This document shows, in pieces, positions 45,801 through 57,220 of a stretch of 64,000 nucleotides of DNA. The notes beneath the pieces were generated by a model, which was given only the letters and a program-made list of their open reading frames with translations, searched no databases and was not told where the DNA came from. Position 1 is the stretch's first letter; each line of letters opens with the position of its first letter. The stretch is from Aphanomyces cochlioides (Eukaryota; Oomycota; Saprolegniomycetes; Saprolegniales; Verrucalvaceae). The position numbers and the translations under genes were made by a program. The stretch lies in assembly GCA_019828595.1 (NCBI GenBank), contig JAHQRK010000005.1:1798001-1862000 (forward strand). The letters are read 5' to 3'.

Positions 45801-45846
45801 GAGTGTTGGTCTCACGGAGCTCGGAACAGCTGTTGGCGTTGGACAT
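42809..45846 (-). pseudogene. LINE ORF1 with one 1-bp deletion (E2)
   Basis: The frame spans ATG 45844-45846 to the stop at 42809 but lacks one T at about 44802 (GCGCCATGG for GCGTCCATGG), at codon about 348. This breaks the protein between the acidic N-terminal half and the folded central part. E1, its tandem partner, is intact at this site, so the deletion is later than the duplication or is a sequencing error. Confidence 0.92.
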
Positions 45847-45907
45847 TTTGAGCGCGGCGGCACTTGATAACTTCTTGACTTGAGGGGTACGAGGCAAATT
45901 CGGAAGT

Positions 45908-47389
45908 TCAACAAAGATTTGGATTCGTTGAGACCCAGTACCTCCACCATGGCCGGCACCCTTCAACTGGAACAATGGATGCACAGTTTGTCTCTGGTGG
46001 ATCTGTTTCGCCGTCAAAACCCCGTGGCAAGAACCTTCACAAGTCCCACACTCACCAACCGACTCGACTACATCTTTTGTTCGTCCACCTTGGCGGGTCT
46101 TCGTCATTGGAAGGCGACGCACATGCCACACGTTCCACAGGCTGACCACGTGGCTTGTCGTATCATCACAAAGCGTCAAACATTGCGCCATGGCTCTGGA
46201 TCATGGAAAGCTCCAACTTGGCTACTTCGTCTACCACGAGCGGCCGAGATTGTTCATGGATGTCTGGATCGATTTTTGGACAAGTCTCCAACATTCCACA
46301 ATATCTCCAAGGCCTACGACATGCTGGTCAATGATATCCGCTCCCAACTCAAAGAATTCCATTCTCAACGATTGGAGAAACAACGTCTGCCGTTGAAGAA
46401 GTTAGCTGTCGAGATCGCTTCGCTTTTGCAAGTCCCCAACATGCGTCAAGATGCAGTGCTGGTGGATCGAGTGCGAGACCTTCAAAAGCAAATTCACGAG
46501 CTGCAAGATCGAGACAAGCAGTTTCGTCAAGACCAGGCGTTCCAACTTCACTTGTATAAAGCAGAGCGCTCGTCCAAGTTCCACTTCATGTCCCCTGTCC
46601 CTACCCCCTTGAAGAAGACAGTCTTCAAAGAGTTGGTGGATGTCAATGGAAATGTTGTCTCCAATCAACAAGGCATGTCTGACGTCCTGGTCGACTACTA
46701 CAAGGACTTGTTTGCAGCTCCCGAGGTGCAGCGATCTGGAGACGAAGTGTCGTCATTTCTGACCCCATTGACTCGACACAAGCAACTGCCAGAGCAAGCC
46801 CAGAAAGAGCTGTCGGCTCCCTTGCGCGCCAACGAGTTCTATCATGCTATTCGACACAGCAGTTCGAACTCAGCGCCAGGTCCCAACGCTCTGCCATTCG
46901 AAGTCCTCAAACTTGCACCTCACAAGTGGTCGTTGGTATTGGAGCTGCTATTCACACACCAGCTCCATTCTCACCCTCGCTTGACTCCCATGCAACTTGT
47001 CAGTACGCTGGTGTTGCTGCACAAGAAAGGCCCCAAGTCACAGGCCAAGAACTATCGGCCCATTAGCCTACTCAACACGGATGTGAAAATCCTGACGAGT
47101 ATTCTGGCTTATCGACTTCAGCGCCACATTCGACACATCATCCACCCGGACCAGCAAGGCTTTATCCGTCGAAGCAATATCCAAACCAATATTGCACGAC
47201 TGGATGACATGCTGCACCACATCAAACTACACAGTCCGTCCTCGATGGTGGCACTGCTTGACTTTGAGAAAGCTTTTGATCGCGTGGACCACGCGTACTT
47301 GCTCCTCGTCCTCCGTCACTATGGCTTTCCCGAAACCTTTGTTGACATGGTTCGCGTACTGTACTCGGGCCGCAAGTCTCGCATCTTGG
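45908..47389 (+). pseudogene. LINE ORF2 middle part (A+), duplicated copy
   Basis: This is the tandem copy of 37047-38528, open over residues about 173-669. It differs by very few bases; for example, residue N in V-V-S-N-Q-Q here is H in the first copy. It ends at CGCATCTTGG, followed by the 3' end of element X. Confidence 0.88.
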
Positions 47390-48297
47390 TTAAATGAGTT
47401 GTATTAACCTTATTTTTGAGCAAAGGCCCTAATGACTTACTAATTTGCCTCGTACTGTATAAATAGAACTTGGAAAACAGAATATGGCAAAGTGGTCATT
47501 GAACAGGAGATGAAGTGAGTGAGCCGTTAGCTCACTCATGAAACGACGCTGTCAGGAATGATGTGTTGACACAACCAGGGGTCCGAAGATAGATGCTTGA
47601 GCACATTGAATACCTTGGTGTATCCCTTCTTGAGAGGGAGATCAACCAGGAGCTGTTGTAGATGTAGCTTGATCAAAGAGGCAGCATGAATGGCAACTTC
47701 CATCGGACTCTTCGCTGTGAGGTCGGGTCGAAAGGTGCGATCGGCACGTTGGAGCCATATTTGATAATACACGCAGGCTCGGACAATCGGCCAGATCTTC
47801 AGATAGCCACGGATGTAGTATCCATCGGACGGCTTGGGCGTCTCGTAGAACATTTCCAGACACGTGGACGGAAAGGAACACTCGAGCAGTCGCTGGATTG
47901 TCTTGAAGAAATACCAAACAGATTGACCATATCCACAAGAGAACAGGAAATGCTCGTACGTCTCATTGACACGACAGAAGACACACGTCGGCTTGGGGTC
48001 TTGGTACTGAAACAGATATTGCATGGCGTTGGCGCGGAGAAGGGTCTTGAAAATGAACTCTCCATATCGAGGGAGAATGTGGTCGGGTTGGAGGAAGGCG
48101 GCAAGTTGGGTAAGGCGCTTGGGGTCTTCGTAAAAGTTGGATGGCAGGTTGAGATGCTTGGTAGGAAGAATGGACGAGCTGGCAGCTGGAGAAGCTCTGA
48201 TCTTAGCCGATTTCGAAGTCGCAAACGCCAACAAGATCGGACTCGAGTCAGGGTGAATTATCCAGTGCCATTCCATCCATTCAGAGCTTGGCGTCGG
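47390..48297 (-). pseudogene. LINE element X(-), 3' UTR and ORF2 C-terminal end
   Basis: X is a minus-strand copy whose 3' end abuts ORF2(+) of A at CTTGG. Its 3' UTR is 47390-47535 and ORF2 runs from the stop at 47536 to 48297 (residues about 1098-1351, finger included), open. Y interrupts it at GGCGTCGG. X resumes at 57221-57313 and again at 57964-58684. Markers L-C-Q-H and W-Y-F-F-K link it to the left end of E2. Confidence 0.88.
48282..48297. repeat. 16-bp target-site duplication of Y (right copy 57221-57236)
   Basis: CAGAGCTTGGCGTCGG lies on both sides of Y. Removing one copy plus Y restores ORF2 of X. Confidence 0.95.
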
Positions 48298-48443
48298 TTA
48301 AATGAGTTGTATTAACCTTATTTTTGAGCAAAGGCCCTAATGACTTACTAATTTGCCTCGTACTGTATAAATAGAACTTGGAAAACAGAATATGGCAAAG
48401 TGGTCATTGAACAGGAGATGAAGTGAGTGAGCCGTCAGCTCAC

Positions 48444-50868
48444 TCATGAAACGACGCTGTCAGGAATGGCGTGTTGACGTAACCAGGGGTCCGAAGATAG
48501 ATGCTTGAGCACATTGAATACCTTGGTGTATCCCTTCTTGAGAGGGAGATCAACCAGGAGCTGTTGTAGATGTAGCTTGATCAAAGAGGCAGCATGAATG
48601 GCAACTTCCATCGGACTCTTCGCTGTGAGGTCGGGTCGAAAGGTGCGATCGGCACGTTGGAGCCATATTTGATAATACACGCAGGCTCGGACAATCGGCC
48701 AGATCTTCAGATAGCCACGGATGTAGTATCCATCGGACGGCTTGGGCGTCTCGTAGAACATTTCCAGACACGTGGACGGAAAGGAACACTCGAGCAGTCG
48801 CTGGATTGTCTTGAAGGAATACCAAACAGATTGACCATATCCACAAGAGAACAGGAAATGCTCGTACGTCTCATTGACACGACAGAAGACACACGTCGGC
48901 TTGGGGTCTTGGTACTGAAACAGATATTGCATGGCGTTGGCGCGGAGAAGGGTCTTGAAAATGAACTCTCCATATCGAGGGAGAATGTGGTCGGGTTGGA
49001 GGAAGGCGGCAAGTTGGGTAAGGCGCTTGGGGTCTTCGTAAAAGTTGGATGGCAGGTTGAGATGCTTGGTAGGAAGAATGGACGAGCTGACAGCTGGAGA
49101 AGCTCTGATCTTAGCCGATTTCGAAGTCGCAAGCGCCAACAAGATCGGACTCGAGTCAGGGTGAATCATCCAGTGCCATTCCATCCATTCAGAGCTTGGC
49201 GTCGGCAAGTGGAACACGGGAGCATCCTCTTCAGAAACAATCTCAAACAATCGTGATAACTTGGTCACCAAGATTGAGATCCATTGTTTCGTTGGAGGGA
49301 CAAAATTGGCTTGGCGGCAGGCACGGTTGATTTTGTCGAACAAGATCGAAGCTGGCCAAACTCGCTGACACGGAGTCAACAAATGCGACAACTTCGTGAT
49401 GTGAAGCGAAGCCAATACATTGGCTTGGTCTTGCGTCGATGTAGAGCACTGATCGTATAGGTCTTCGAGTCCAGGCAGATACGAGTTGTGCCAAAGGGGA
49501 ACATCCAAAGATGAGATGTGATTTGGACAGCCGTACGGAGTCCAGCGGGATTCAAACCAGCTACTCAATAAGGCTTTCCACATTGGAGTGATATTGGGAT
49601 TCTTGTACAGTTGTCTGATGAATGCAGAAGAGCCATTTGCCAAGAGGAGATCTCGGGGGGAACCCCATGGATGAAAAGCCTTCTCGAGGAGAGTATAGCC
49701 CGGCGTAATCCAGGCAGACATGGCAGACTTGCGGGGTGGGGTGGTGATGGCTTGAATGCATCTGATCATGACAGAGCGGTTGTGTTGTTGCCATAAAGCA
49801 AGTGCATGGTGCAGGCCTAAGCCACCGGACTTCTTCGGCATGAATAGGATCTCCTTTTTGATCAAACGGAGGCCATGGACAGAGGAGGATGGGTTGATTT
49901 CTTCACCATGCATAAATTGAAGCATGGCCTTGTCGATCTTTTTGGCCAGGTCTTTGTCGGCAGGGACAAAAGCCAGTTGGTACCATAACACAGGCAGACA
50001 TATGCTGTGCAGGATAGTGACTTTTCCGGCCATGGTTCGAGCCTTGTAGAGCCACAAAGACAAGCGAGCCACAAACTTCTCATACACGTAATTGAAACGT
50101 GCCAATGGAGAAAGATTGGGCGCAACCAAGATACCAAGAGCCTTCACGGGACTGTCGGAAGTAACTTGTAGTGAGGCAAGGTTCCCATTCAACTGGCTGT
50201 AGGTCAGAATTTGGGTCTTGTCTACGTTGAGTCGGAAACCAGACTTGTCGCAAAAGGTTTGAACCAATGCAAGCTGCCGGTGGAGGCACGTCTCATTTGC
50301 CGCATAGAGTTGCGAGTCGTCGGCAAAGTAACTCCCAGTGTGGTAGCGATCCCCACACTTGATGCCATAGTTGGAGTGTTGCCGTAGGAGTTGGCACATC
50401 GGTTCCAAAGCGATCACAAACAGAAGTGGCGACAGTGGATCACCTTGCAACACACCGCGTGAGATGTGAACTGGCTTGGACAAGAAGCCGTTCACCAAGA
50501 TGCGAGACTTGCGGCCCGAGTACAGTACGCGAACCATGTCAACAAAGGTTTCGGGAAAGCCATAGTGACGGAGGACGCGGAGCAAGTACGCGTGGTCCAC
50601 GCGATCAAAAGCTTTCTCAAAGTCAAGCAGTGCCACCATCGAGGACGGACTGTGTAGTTTGATGTGGTGCAGCATGTCATCCAGTCGTGCAATATTGGTT
50701 TGGATATTGCTTCGACGGATAAAGCCTTGCTGGTCCGGGTGGATGATGTGTCGAATGTGGCGCTGGAGTCGATAAGCCAGAATACTCGTCAGGATTTTCA
50801 CATCCGTGTTGAGTAGGCTAATGGGCCGATAGTTCTTGGCTTGTGACTTGGGGCCTTTCTTGTGCAGC
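48444..50868 (-). pseudogene. LINE ORF2 C-terminal two-thirds (Y), cut by Z
   Basis: This covers residues about 544-1351: the RT from L-H-K-K-G through L-D-F-E-K-A-F-D and Y-F-A-D-D to the finger, all open. At TTGTGCAGC it meets the plus-strand element Z. The distal N-terminal part lies at 52766-54042. Residue 654 is aspartate here, unlike E1/E2. Confidence 0.9.
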
Positions 50869-52765
50869 CAGTTGAATGGGAACCTTGCCTCACTACAAGT
50901 TACTTCCGACAGTCCCGTGAAGGCTCTTGGTATCTTGGTTGCGCCCAATCTTTCTCCATTGGCACGTTTCAATTACGTGTTTGAGAAGTTTGTGGCTCGC
51001 TTGTCTTTGTGGCTCTACAAGGCTCGAACCATGGCCGGAAAAGTCACTATCCTGCAAAGCATATGTCTGCCTGTGTTATGGTACCAACTGGCTTTTGTCC
51101 CTGCCGACAAAGACCTGGCCAAAAAGATCGACAAGGCCATGCTTCAATTTATGCATGGTGAAGAAATCAACCCATCCTCCTCTGTCCATGGCCTCCGTTT
51201 GATCAAAAAGGAGATCCTATTCATGCCGAAGAAGTCCGGTGGCTTAGGCCTGCACCATGCACTTGCTTTATGGCAACAACACAACCGCTCTGTCATGATC
51301 AGATGCATTCAAGCCATCACCACCCCACCCCGCAAGTCTGCCATGGCCGCCTGGATTACGCCGGGCTATACTCTCCTCGAGAAGGCTTTTCATCCATGGG
51401 GTCCCCCCGAGATCTCCTCTTGGCAAATGGCTCTTCTGCATTCATCAGACAACTGTACAAGAATCCCAATATCACTCCAATGTGGAAAGCCTTATTGAGT
51501 AGCTGGTTTGAATCCCGCTGGACTCCGTACGGCTGTCCAAATCACATCTCATCTTTGGATATTCCCCTTTGGCACAACTCGTATCTGCCTGGACTCGAAG
51601 ACCTATACGATCAGTGCTCTACATCGACGCAAGACCAAGCCAATGTATTGGCTTCGCTTCACATCACGAAGTTGTCGCATTTGTTGACTCCGTGTCAGCG
51701 AGTTTGGCCAGCTTCGATCTTGTTCGACAAAATCAACCGTGCCTGCCGCCAAGCCAATTTTGTCCCTCCAACGAAACAATGGATCTCAATCTTGGTGACC
51801 AAGTTATCACGATTGTTTGAGATTGTTTCTGAAGAGGATGCTCCCGTGTTCCACTTGCCGACGCCAAGCTCTGAATGGATGGAATGGCACTGGATGATTC
51901 ACCCTGACTCGAGTCCGATCTTGTTGGCGCTTGCGACTTCGAAATCGGCTAAGATCAGAGCTTCTCCAGCTGTCAGCTCGTCCATTCTTCCTACCAAGCA
52001 TCTCAACCTGCCATCCAACTTTTACGAAGACCCCAAGCGCCTTACCCAACTTGCCGCCTTCCTCCAACCCGACCACATTCTCCCTCGATATGGAGAGTTC
52101 ATTTTCAAGACCCTTCTCCGCGCCAACGCCATGCAATATCTGTTTCAGTACCAAGACCCCAAGCCGACGTGTGTCTTCTGTCGTGTCAATGAGACGTACG
52201 AGCATTTCCTGTTCTCTTGTGGATATGGTCAATCTGTTTGGTATTTCTTCAAGACAATCCAGCGACTGCTCGAGTGTTCCTTTCCGTCGACTTGTCTGGA
52301 AATGTTCTACGAGACGCCCAAGCCGTCCGATGGATACTACATCCGTGGCTATCTGAAGATCTGGCCGATTGTCCGAGCCTGCGTGTATTATCAAATATGG
52401 CTCCAACGTGCCGATCGCACCTTTCGACCCGACCTCACAGCGAAGAGTCCGATGGAAGTTGCCATTCATGCTGCCTCTTTGATCAAGCTACATCTACAAC
52501 AGCTCCTGGTTGATCTCCCTCTCAAGAAGGGATACACCAAGGTATTCAATGTGCTCAAGCATCTATCTTCGGACCGCTGGTTACGTCAACACGCCATTCC
52601 TGACAGCGCCGTTTCATGAGTGAGCTGACGGCTCACTCACTTCATCTCCTGTTCAATGACCACTTTGCCATATTCTGTTTTCCAAGTTCTATTTATACAG
52701 TACGAGGCAAATTAGTAAGTCATTAGGGCCTTTGCTCAAAAATAAGGTTAATACAACTCATTTAA
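50865..52765 (+). mobile_element. 5'-truncated LINE Z inserted in Y, with target deletion
   Basis: Z is a plus-strand copy starting within ORF2 (residue about 768, Q-L-N-G-N) and ending at the family 3' terminus. The left junction shares CAGC between Y and Z (50865-50868). On the right, CCACCAACTC of Y follows directly. Comparison with E2 shows that 376 bp of Y were lost, so there is no TSD. Confidence 0.9.
50869..52619 (+). pseudogene. LINE ORF2 C-terminal fragment, frameshifted (Z)
   Basis: This contains the RT thumb region and the CX2CX7HX4C finger. One T is missing at about 51402 (GGGGTCCCCCC for GGGGTTCCCCCC), shifting the frame at residue about 948, the same stretch that is damaged in P1 and E1. 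It ends H-A-I-P-D-S-A-V-S. Confidence 0.9.
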
Positions 52766-54042
52766 CCACCAACTCTTTGAAGACTGTCTTCTTCAAGGGG
52801 GTAGGGACAGGGGACATGAAGTGGAACTTGGACGAGCGCTCTGCTTTGTACAAGTGAAGTTGGAACGCCTGGTCTTGACGAAACTGCTTGTCTCGATCTT
52901 GCAGCTCGTGAATTTGCTTTTGAAGGTCTCGCACTCGATCCACCAGCACTGCATCTTGACGCATGTTGGGGACTTGCAAAAGCGAAGCGATCTCCACAGC
53001 TAACTTCTTCAACGGCAGACGTTGTTTCTCCAATCGTTGAGAATGGAATTCTTTGAGTTGGGAGCGGATATCATTGACCAGCATGTCGTAGGCCTTGGAG
53101 ATATTGTGGAATGTTGGAGACTTGTCCAAAAATCGATCCAGACATCCATGAACAATCTCGGCCGCTCGTGGTAGACGAAGTAGCCAAGTTGGAGCTTTCC
53201 ATGATCCAGAGCCATGGCGCAATGTTTGACGCTTTGAGATGATACGACAAGCCACGTGGTCAGCCTGTGGAACGTGTGGCATGTGCGTCGCCTTCCAATG
53301 ACGAAGACCCGCCAAGGTGGACGAACAAAAGATGTAGTCAAGTCGGTTGGTGAGTGTGGGACTTGTGAAGGCTCGTGCCACGGGGTTTTGACGGCGAAAC
53401 AGATCCACCAGAGACAAACTGTGCATCCATTGTTCCAGTTGAAGGGTGCCGGCCATGGTGGAGGTACTGGGTCTCAACGAATCCAAATCTTTGTTGAGAG
53501 TGCAGTTGAAATCTCCTCCAACAATGTGGAGCGCATGTGGAGGAAAGTCGCGTGGCAATTCTTCGAAGTAACTTGCTCGTTGTTGGAAGGCTGCCGGCGC
53601 ATAGATATTGTGGAGAACGACTGTCAGTGGACCCAGAGTACATCGCACTTGTAGATAACGACCACGAAGCACTGGGTTGTCATGAGGGACTTGAGTGGCG
53701 TTCTTCAAAGGAGAGTGAGGATGTATCAACGTAGCCAGACCTCCAGTGGCTGGCGACGTGGATACTTCAGGGTAAATAGGCTCTTCAAAGAACAAAGAGC
53801 CTTCGTGGTTTGTGATGCGTTGCCAATGGAACGCAACACGGTCGTGGAGACTTGGCGTGCGGAAACGGGTTTCTTGGATAAAGGAAACGGGTTTCTTGGA
53901 TAAAGGAAACGTCGTGAACACTTGATAGTTTGTCGAGGATGTACCGATGACTGTTGGAGAAGCCATTGGTGTTGAGGGAGATGATTTGTGGGTCCCAGTC
54001 CACGAGTTCAGTTGGGACATCGGAGAAGTTGTTGTCACTCAT
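52766..54042 (-). pseudogene. LINE ORF2 N-terminal third (Y), 22-bp duplication
   Basis: This covers ORF2 from ATG 54040-54042 to residue about 418: the APE domain and the charged linker. A 22-bp tandem duplication (copies start at 53861 and 53883 on the plus strand) shifts the frame just after I-Q-E-T-R. The identical duplication is in A(+) at 29241. Together with the Z insertion and its 376-bp deletion, this makes Y ORF2 clearly dead. Confidence 0.9.
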
Positions 54043-54120
54043 CACGAGTACAGATGAAAATGAGTAGAATGGAGGGGTGAGAGGGGAGGTTGAAATGGAT
54101 TGAAGCAGGGGATAGAAGCC

Positions 54121-57100
54121 TTAGAGTTGATCGTCCTCCAAATCGAGGGGATCAATTTCGTCGGCGTTCATGGAGTGGTGAGCTTTGCTGCAGAGCTCGT
54201 CGATGTGGTAATTGTTGGTGATGCTTTTGAGCATCGAGATGGCCGACAAGACGGGAGCCGGCAAAGTGAACTTCTCGAGATTGTCGCTGAAGTTTTCGAT
54301 CAAAGCAAACAGCGACCAGTCCGTCAAGCAGTTGGTGTCAGGCAATCTTGTTGCTTCTTGGTTCAATAGAACAGTCAGTGCCTCCGAGTTTGTGTAGAGG
54401 TCTGGGGCCCGATTTGAGAGGAATAAGTCAATCGTAGCAAGTGCAAAGAGGATGCGCTTGATCTCTGGTATGTCCGTGGTCAATTCTTCCAAGATTTCTG
54501 ACGGGTGAATCTTGTATTGAGCCATGAAGTTGACGTGATGTTTGTAGTTGTGAGGCTTGCCTTGAGCTTTTAACAAAGCCATCTTGCGCTCAATAGTCTT
54601 GGTTGCAACAAGTGACTGAAACAAACTGAGGTCTTCATCTTGTGCGTACATAGCATGTGCAACGAGCTGAGGATCATCTCGCAAAATGCGTTGACATTCG
54701 GTGATACTGCCTTCGACTTTCTTATCTCGAATGATCTTCTTCGCCAATTCGAGGTGGGCTGCAGCAGACTTGTTAAGTCGTTGTTTCTTCGCTTTGCCTT
54801 TGGTCTTTTTCGGGCGTGGCGCACTTGAATCTTCCAATACAATTCGAGGCACTGCAAAGTCTTCAAACGAGAGTTCCACGTCGTCTTCTTCGAGGATATG
54901 AAAACGGTTGGATGTCGGCAGGGGATCCAAACGTGGGGACGAAGGCAAAGTACGTTTTGGAGCTGGTCCAGACCGGTAGCCCGTTACCAATTGAAGGTCC
55001 AGCGAGTTCTTGGGCTGCTCACTTGGTGGAGCAAGAGCGGGCGATTCGTTGGTAGACATTTCCACATCTTCTTGTTGTTTGTCTTGTCCATTGTTGTTAG
55101 GGGGATCGCTGTCACCAGACATATCGACATCAGAGCCATGAGAAGGAGCTGTTGGCTGTGGTTGTTCATCTTGACCATCTTCAGATGCCTCAGTTGAGTC
55201 GGCCTTGCCTTCCGCATTTGTTCCAGGGTCTTGATCATGATCGTCTCCATCATGTTCAGGTTCTTTTTCTCCTGACGGAGGAGATTTTGCCGCTGCCTTG
55301 GCCGCTTTTGCCTTCGCTTTTTCAGCCTTGGCCTCTGCACGTCGTGAAACAATCGACGGAGGCAATGTCTTGTTCAGAGCAGCGATCTTGTGCTGAAACA
55401 CGACGACAAAAGGCTGACCCGACGGATCCGTAATGGTGATTTCGCGTAGTGCGTCGCCGGATTTTGGCACCAACACTGCAGGAGGCGCAGACGACTTGAA
55501 AATGACTCTCAAATGCGGCGACTTGATGTTCTGACCAGCAGTAGGGTTGAATGCTGCTATCACTGACTTGGTCAATGCAGCCATTTTCTTGACAATCGCC
55601 TTGGCCATCGAAGGGTGACTGACCTTGTTGAACGTAACGTAGTAGTTGTTGCCATAACGCGAGTACTTGGGAACCAGGAAGTCTTTGCCACCAAGTCGAA
55701 ACGTTGTGCCTCCCATTTCCACGCACGTAGACAAGTTGTAACTTGAGATCACAATGGTCTGTGGGTTCTTCTTGTGGATCAAAATGTTCGGAAATTTGGA
55801 GCCCCATAACGAACCAGGATTTTCCTTGACAAATTGATCGCAGATGACTTTTTCGGACCAGTCCTTGTAGGCTTCGCCCAACTTGACTGTGAGCTCGTAC
55901 ACTTGGGACTGGGGAGTGAGCAAAATGTTTTCAATGAAGGCGTCCATGTCACCAGAGTCTTTGTAGAATGTGTCCGCCATGGCCTCGCATCGCGCAATAT
56001 CGTCATCGGCAATAGCATGAGCACCAGTGTTGCGATGTTTCGCGCCTTTGGGGGCATTGCCTTGCTTGGAATCTTTCTTGGACGAAGCTGAATCCTTGCC
56101 GGGAGCCTTTTGCGTCCATGGATTGGCCTTTTCAGCGTTTTGTTGCTCTTGATCGCCTTGTATTTTGTCTGCCGCGGTAGGAGGATCAACAGCGCCATTT
56201 CCTTGAGCAACGGATTTGTCGACAATGTCTTGATTTGACTGGTCATTGTCATTGTTTGTCGATTGTTCCTCTTGAATAACTTCTCCAGGAGTATCACACG
56301 GCTTCGCTTGGCCGTTAATGTCGCCTGACCCATCCACCTCCGAGTGAATTTGAGTATTTCCCTCGTCGGTTAAGGCCTCGGTTTCAGTAGAATCCTTCCC
56401 CTCGGCGTCTCCAGAGACCATATCCACGTCCTCTTGAGATTTTTCTTCTTCCTCTCCCGTTCTAGGAGGCTCAGCACAGGGGGCGACGCGGTTGGTGGCT
56501 GCTGGCTCAGTCCCATTGGTCACGAGAAAGGCCGGGGCCAGACCCCCAGTGACAGGGGTAGAAGGGGAATCCATGCCATCCCCGCAGCACGGTGACTGGG
56601 GTACACCATTGCTCCGGCGAGAACCCAAATCGGGATACCGCCCCCGCCCCTCCGAAGAGGCCCCTGGGGGGAAGTAGACAGAACCGCAGGGTGTGCCCAT
56701 AGGGGGGGCCCTCGTAGCCTCTAGGGCTGGCATGGACCCCGTTTTCTCGCCGCCTTCACTGGGGATCGACTCCAATTGGAGTCCAGGGAAGCAGCCACCA
56801 CAGGCACAAGGCCCCAGTGGTTCGCCCTCCTGAGTGAGGGCTTCGCTAGACAAGTTAACGACAGTGGTCTGGGGGTCAACCACTGACCCACTGAGGTTGA
56901 CCCCCCCTGGAACTCCGGCGAGTGGAGCACCAGGTGAAGCGCTGGTGGAGCGAGACGCAGATTGGTCTCCAGAGACGCTGTTGGGGTCGAACTCGACCTC
57001 CACTTCGGCCCTAGGGTTAGGTGTAGAGACATTACTCACACCACTTCCGCCATCCTGATTGGACGACGAAAGTGGGTGAGGTGATACAATACCTGGAATG

Positions 57101-57159
57101 ATGGTGACTCCGTGAGTGTTGGTCTCACGGAGCTCGGAACAGCTGTTGGCGTTGGACAT
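54121..57159 (-). CDS. LINE ORF1 protein, intact, 1,012 aa (Y)
   Basis: This is the second uninterrupted ORF1, with the same length and layout as that of E1: disordered S/G/P-rich N-terminus with an acidic tract, central folded part (about 391-600), lysine/alanine run (608-626), basic block (781-797) and helical C-terminus ending D-L-E-D-D-Q-L. It differs from E1 by scattered substitutions, for example S-R-S-T-S-A near residue 72, E-D-G for G-D-R near 660 and E-I-R-K in the overlapping frame. Its ORF2 partner is destroyed, so any activity would need ORF2 supplied by another copy. The start is ATG 57157-57159, 61 nt from the element 5' end. Confidence 0.9.
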   Translation of the reverse strand: MSNANSCSELRETNTHGVTIIPGIVSPHPLSSSNQDGGSGVSNVSTPNPRAEVEVEFDPNSVSGDQSASRSTSASPGAPLAGVPGGVNLSGSVVDPQTTVVNLSSEALTQEGEPLGPCACGGCFPGLQLESIPSEGGEKTGSMPALEATRAPPMGTPCGSVYFPPGASSEGRGRYPDLGSRRSNGVPQSPCCGDGMDSPSTPVTGGLAPAFLVTNGTEPAATNRVAPCAEPPRTGEEEEKSQEDVDMVSGDAEGKDSTETEALTDEGNTQIHSEVDGSGDINGQAKPCDTPGEVIQEEQSTNNDNDQSNQDIVDKSVAQGNGAVDPPTAADKIQGDQEQQNAEKANPWTQKAPGKDSASSKKDSKQGNAPKGAKHRNTGAHAIADDDIARCEAMADTFYKDSGDMDAFIENILLTPQSQVYELTVKLGEAYKDWSEKVICDQFVKENPGSLWGSKFPNILIHKKNPQTIVISSYNLSTCVEMGGTTFRLGGKDFLVPKYSRYGNNYYVTFNKVSHPSMAKAIVKKMAALTKSVIAAFNPTAGQNIKSPHLRVIFKSSAPPAVLVPKSGDALREITITDPSGQPFVVVFQHKIAALNKTLPPSIVSRRAEAKAEKAKAKAAKAAAKSPPSGEKEPEHDGDDHDQDPGTNAEGKADSTEASEDGQDEQPQPTAPSHGSDVDMSGDSDPPNNNGQDKQQEDVEMSTNESPALAPPSEQPKNSLDLQLVTGYRSGPAPKRTLPSSPRLDPLPTSNRFHILEEDDVELSFEDFAVPRIVLEDSSAPRPKKTKGKAKKQRLNKSAAAHLELAKKIIRDKKVEGSITECQRILRDDPQLVAHAMYAQDEDLSLFQSLVATKTIERKMALLKAQGKPHNYKHHVNFMAQYKIHPSEILEELTTDIPEIKRILFALATIDLFLSNRAPDLYTNSEALTVLLNQEATRLPDTNCLTDWSLFALIENFSDNLEKFTLPAPVLSAISMLKSITNNYHIDELCSKAHHSMNADEIDPLDLEDDQL

Positions 57160-57220
57160 TTTGAGCGCGGCGGCACTTGATAACTTCTTGACTTGAGGGG
57201 TACGAGGCAAATTCGGAAGT

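Larger units (their letters stand above)
38529..45907 (-). mobile_element. Full-length LINE E2 (7,379 bp), duplicate of E1
   Basis: E2 has a 3' UTR at 38529-38674, an intact ORF2 at 38675-42730, ORF1 at 42809-45846 with one frameshift and a 5' UTR up to 45907. It abuts CGCATCTTGG on the left and the E1 target half on the right, with no matching TSD, in keeping with its origin by crossover between X and E1. Confidence 0.93.
29669..47389. repeat. 8.86-kb tandem duplication (E1 + A flank; E2 + A flank)
   Basis: 29669-38528 and 38529-47389 are near-identical in content and order: a full-length LINE followed by the same A(+) ORF2 segment. E2 is followed by the right half of the E1 target site (45908 onward) although nothing on its left matches, so E2 is not an independent insertion. 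Its first ~0.5 kb carries markers of X (W-Y-F-F-K, L-C-Q-H) and the rest carries markers of E1. This is expected if an unequal crossover joined X to E1 between about 39048 and 39321. Confidence 0.85.
48298..57220 (-). mobile_element. Full-length LINE Y, split by Z
   Basis: Y is a complete minus-strand insertion into X: 3' UTR 48298-48443, ORF2 48444-50868 and 52766-54042, ORF1 54121-57159, and 5' end at 57220, with a 16-bp TSD. Z interrupts ORF2 and has replaced 376 bp of it, judged by alignment to 41100-41475 of E2. Confidence 0.93.

Noticed and set aside
57160..57210. Upstream TTG start giving an N-terminus P-R-T-P-Q-V-K-K for ORF1
   Set aside because: The codon is TTG within the 5' UTR. 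A eukaryotic element is expected to use the ATG 17 codons further in; no evidence supports non-ATG initiation.
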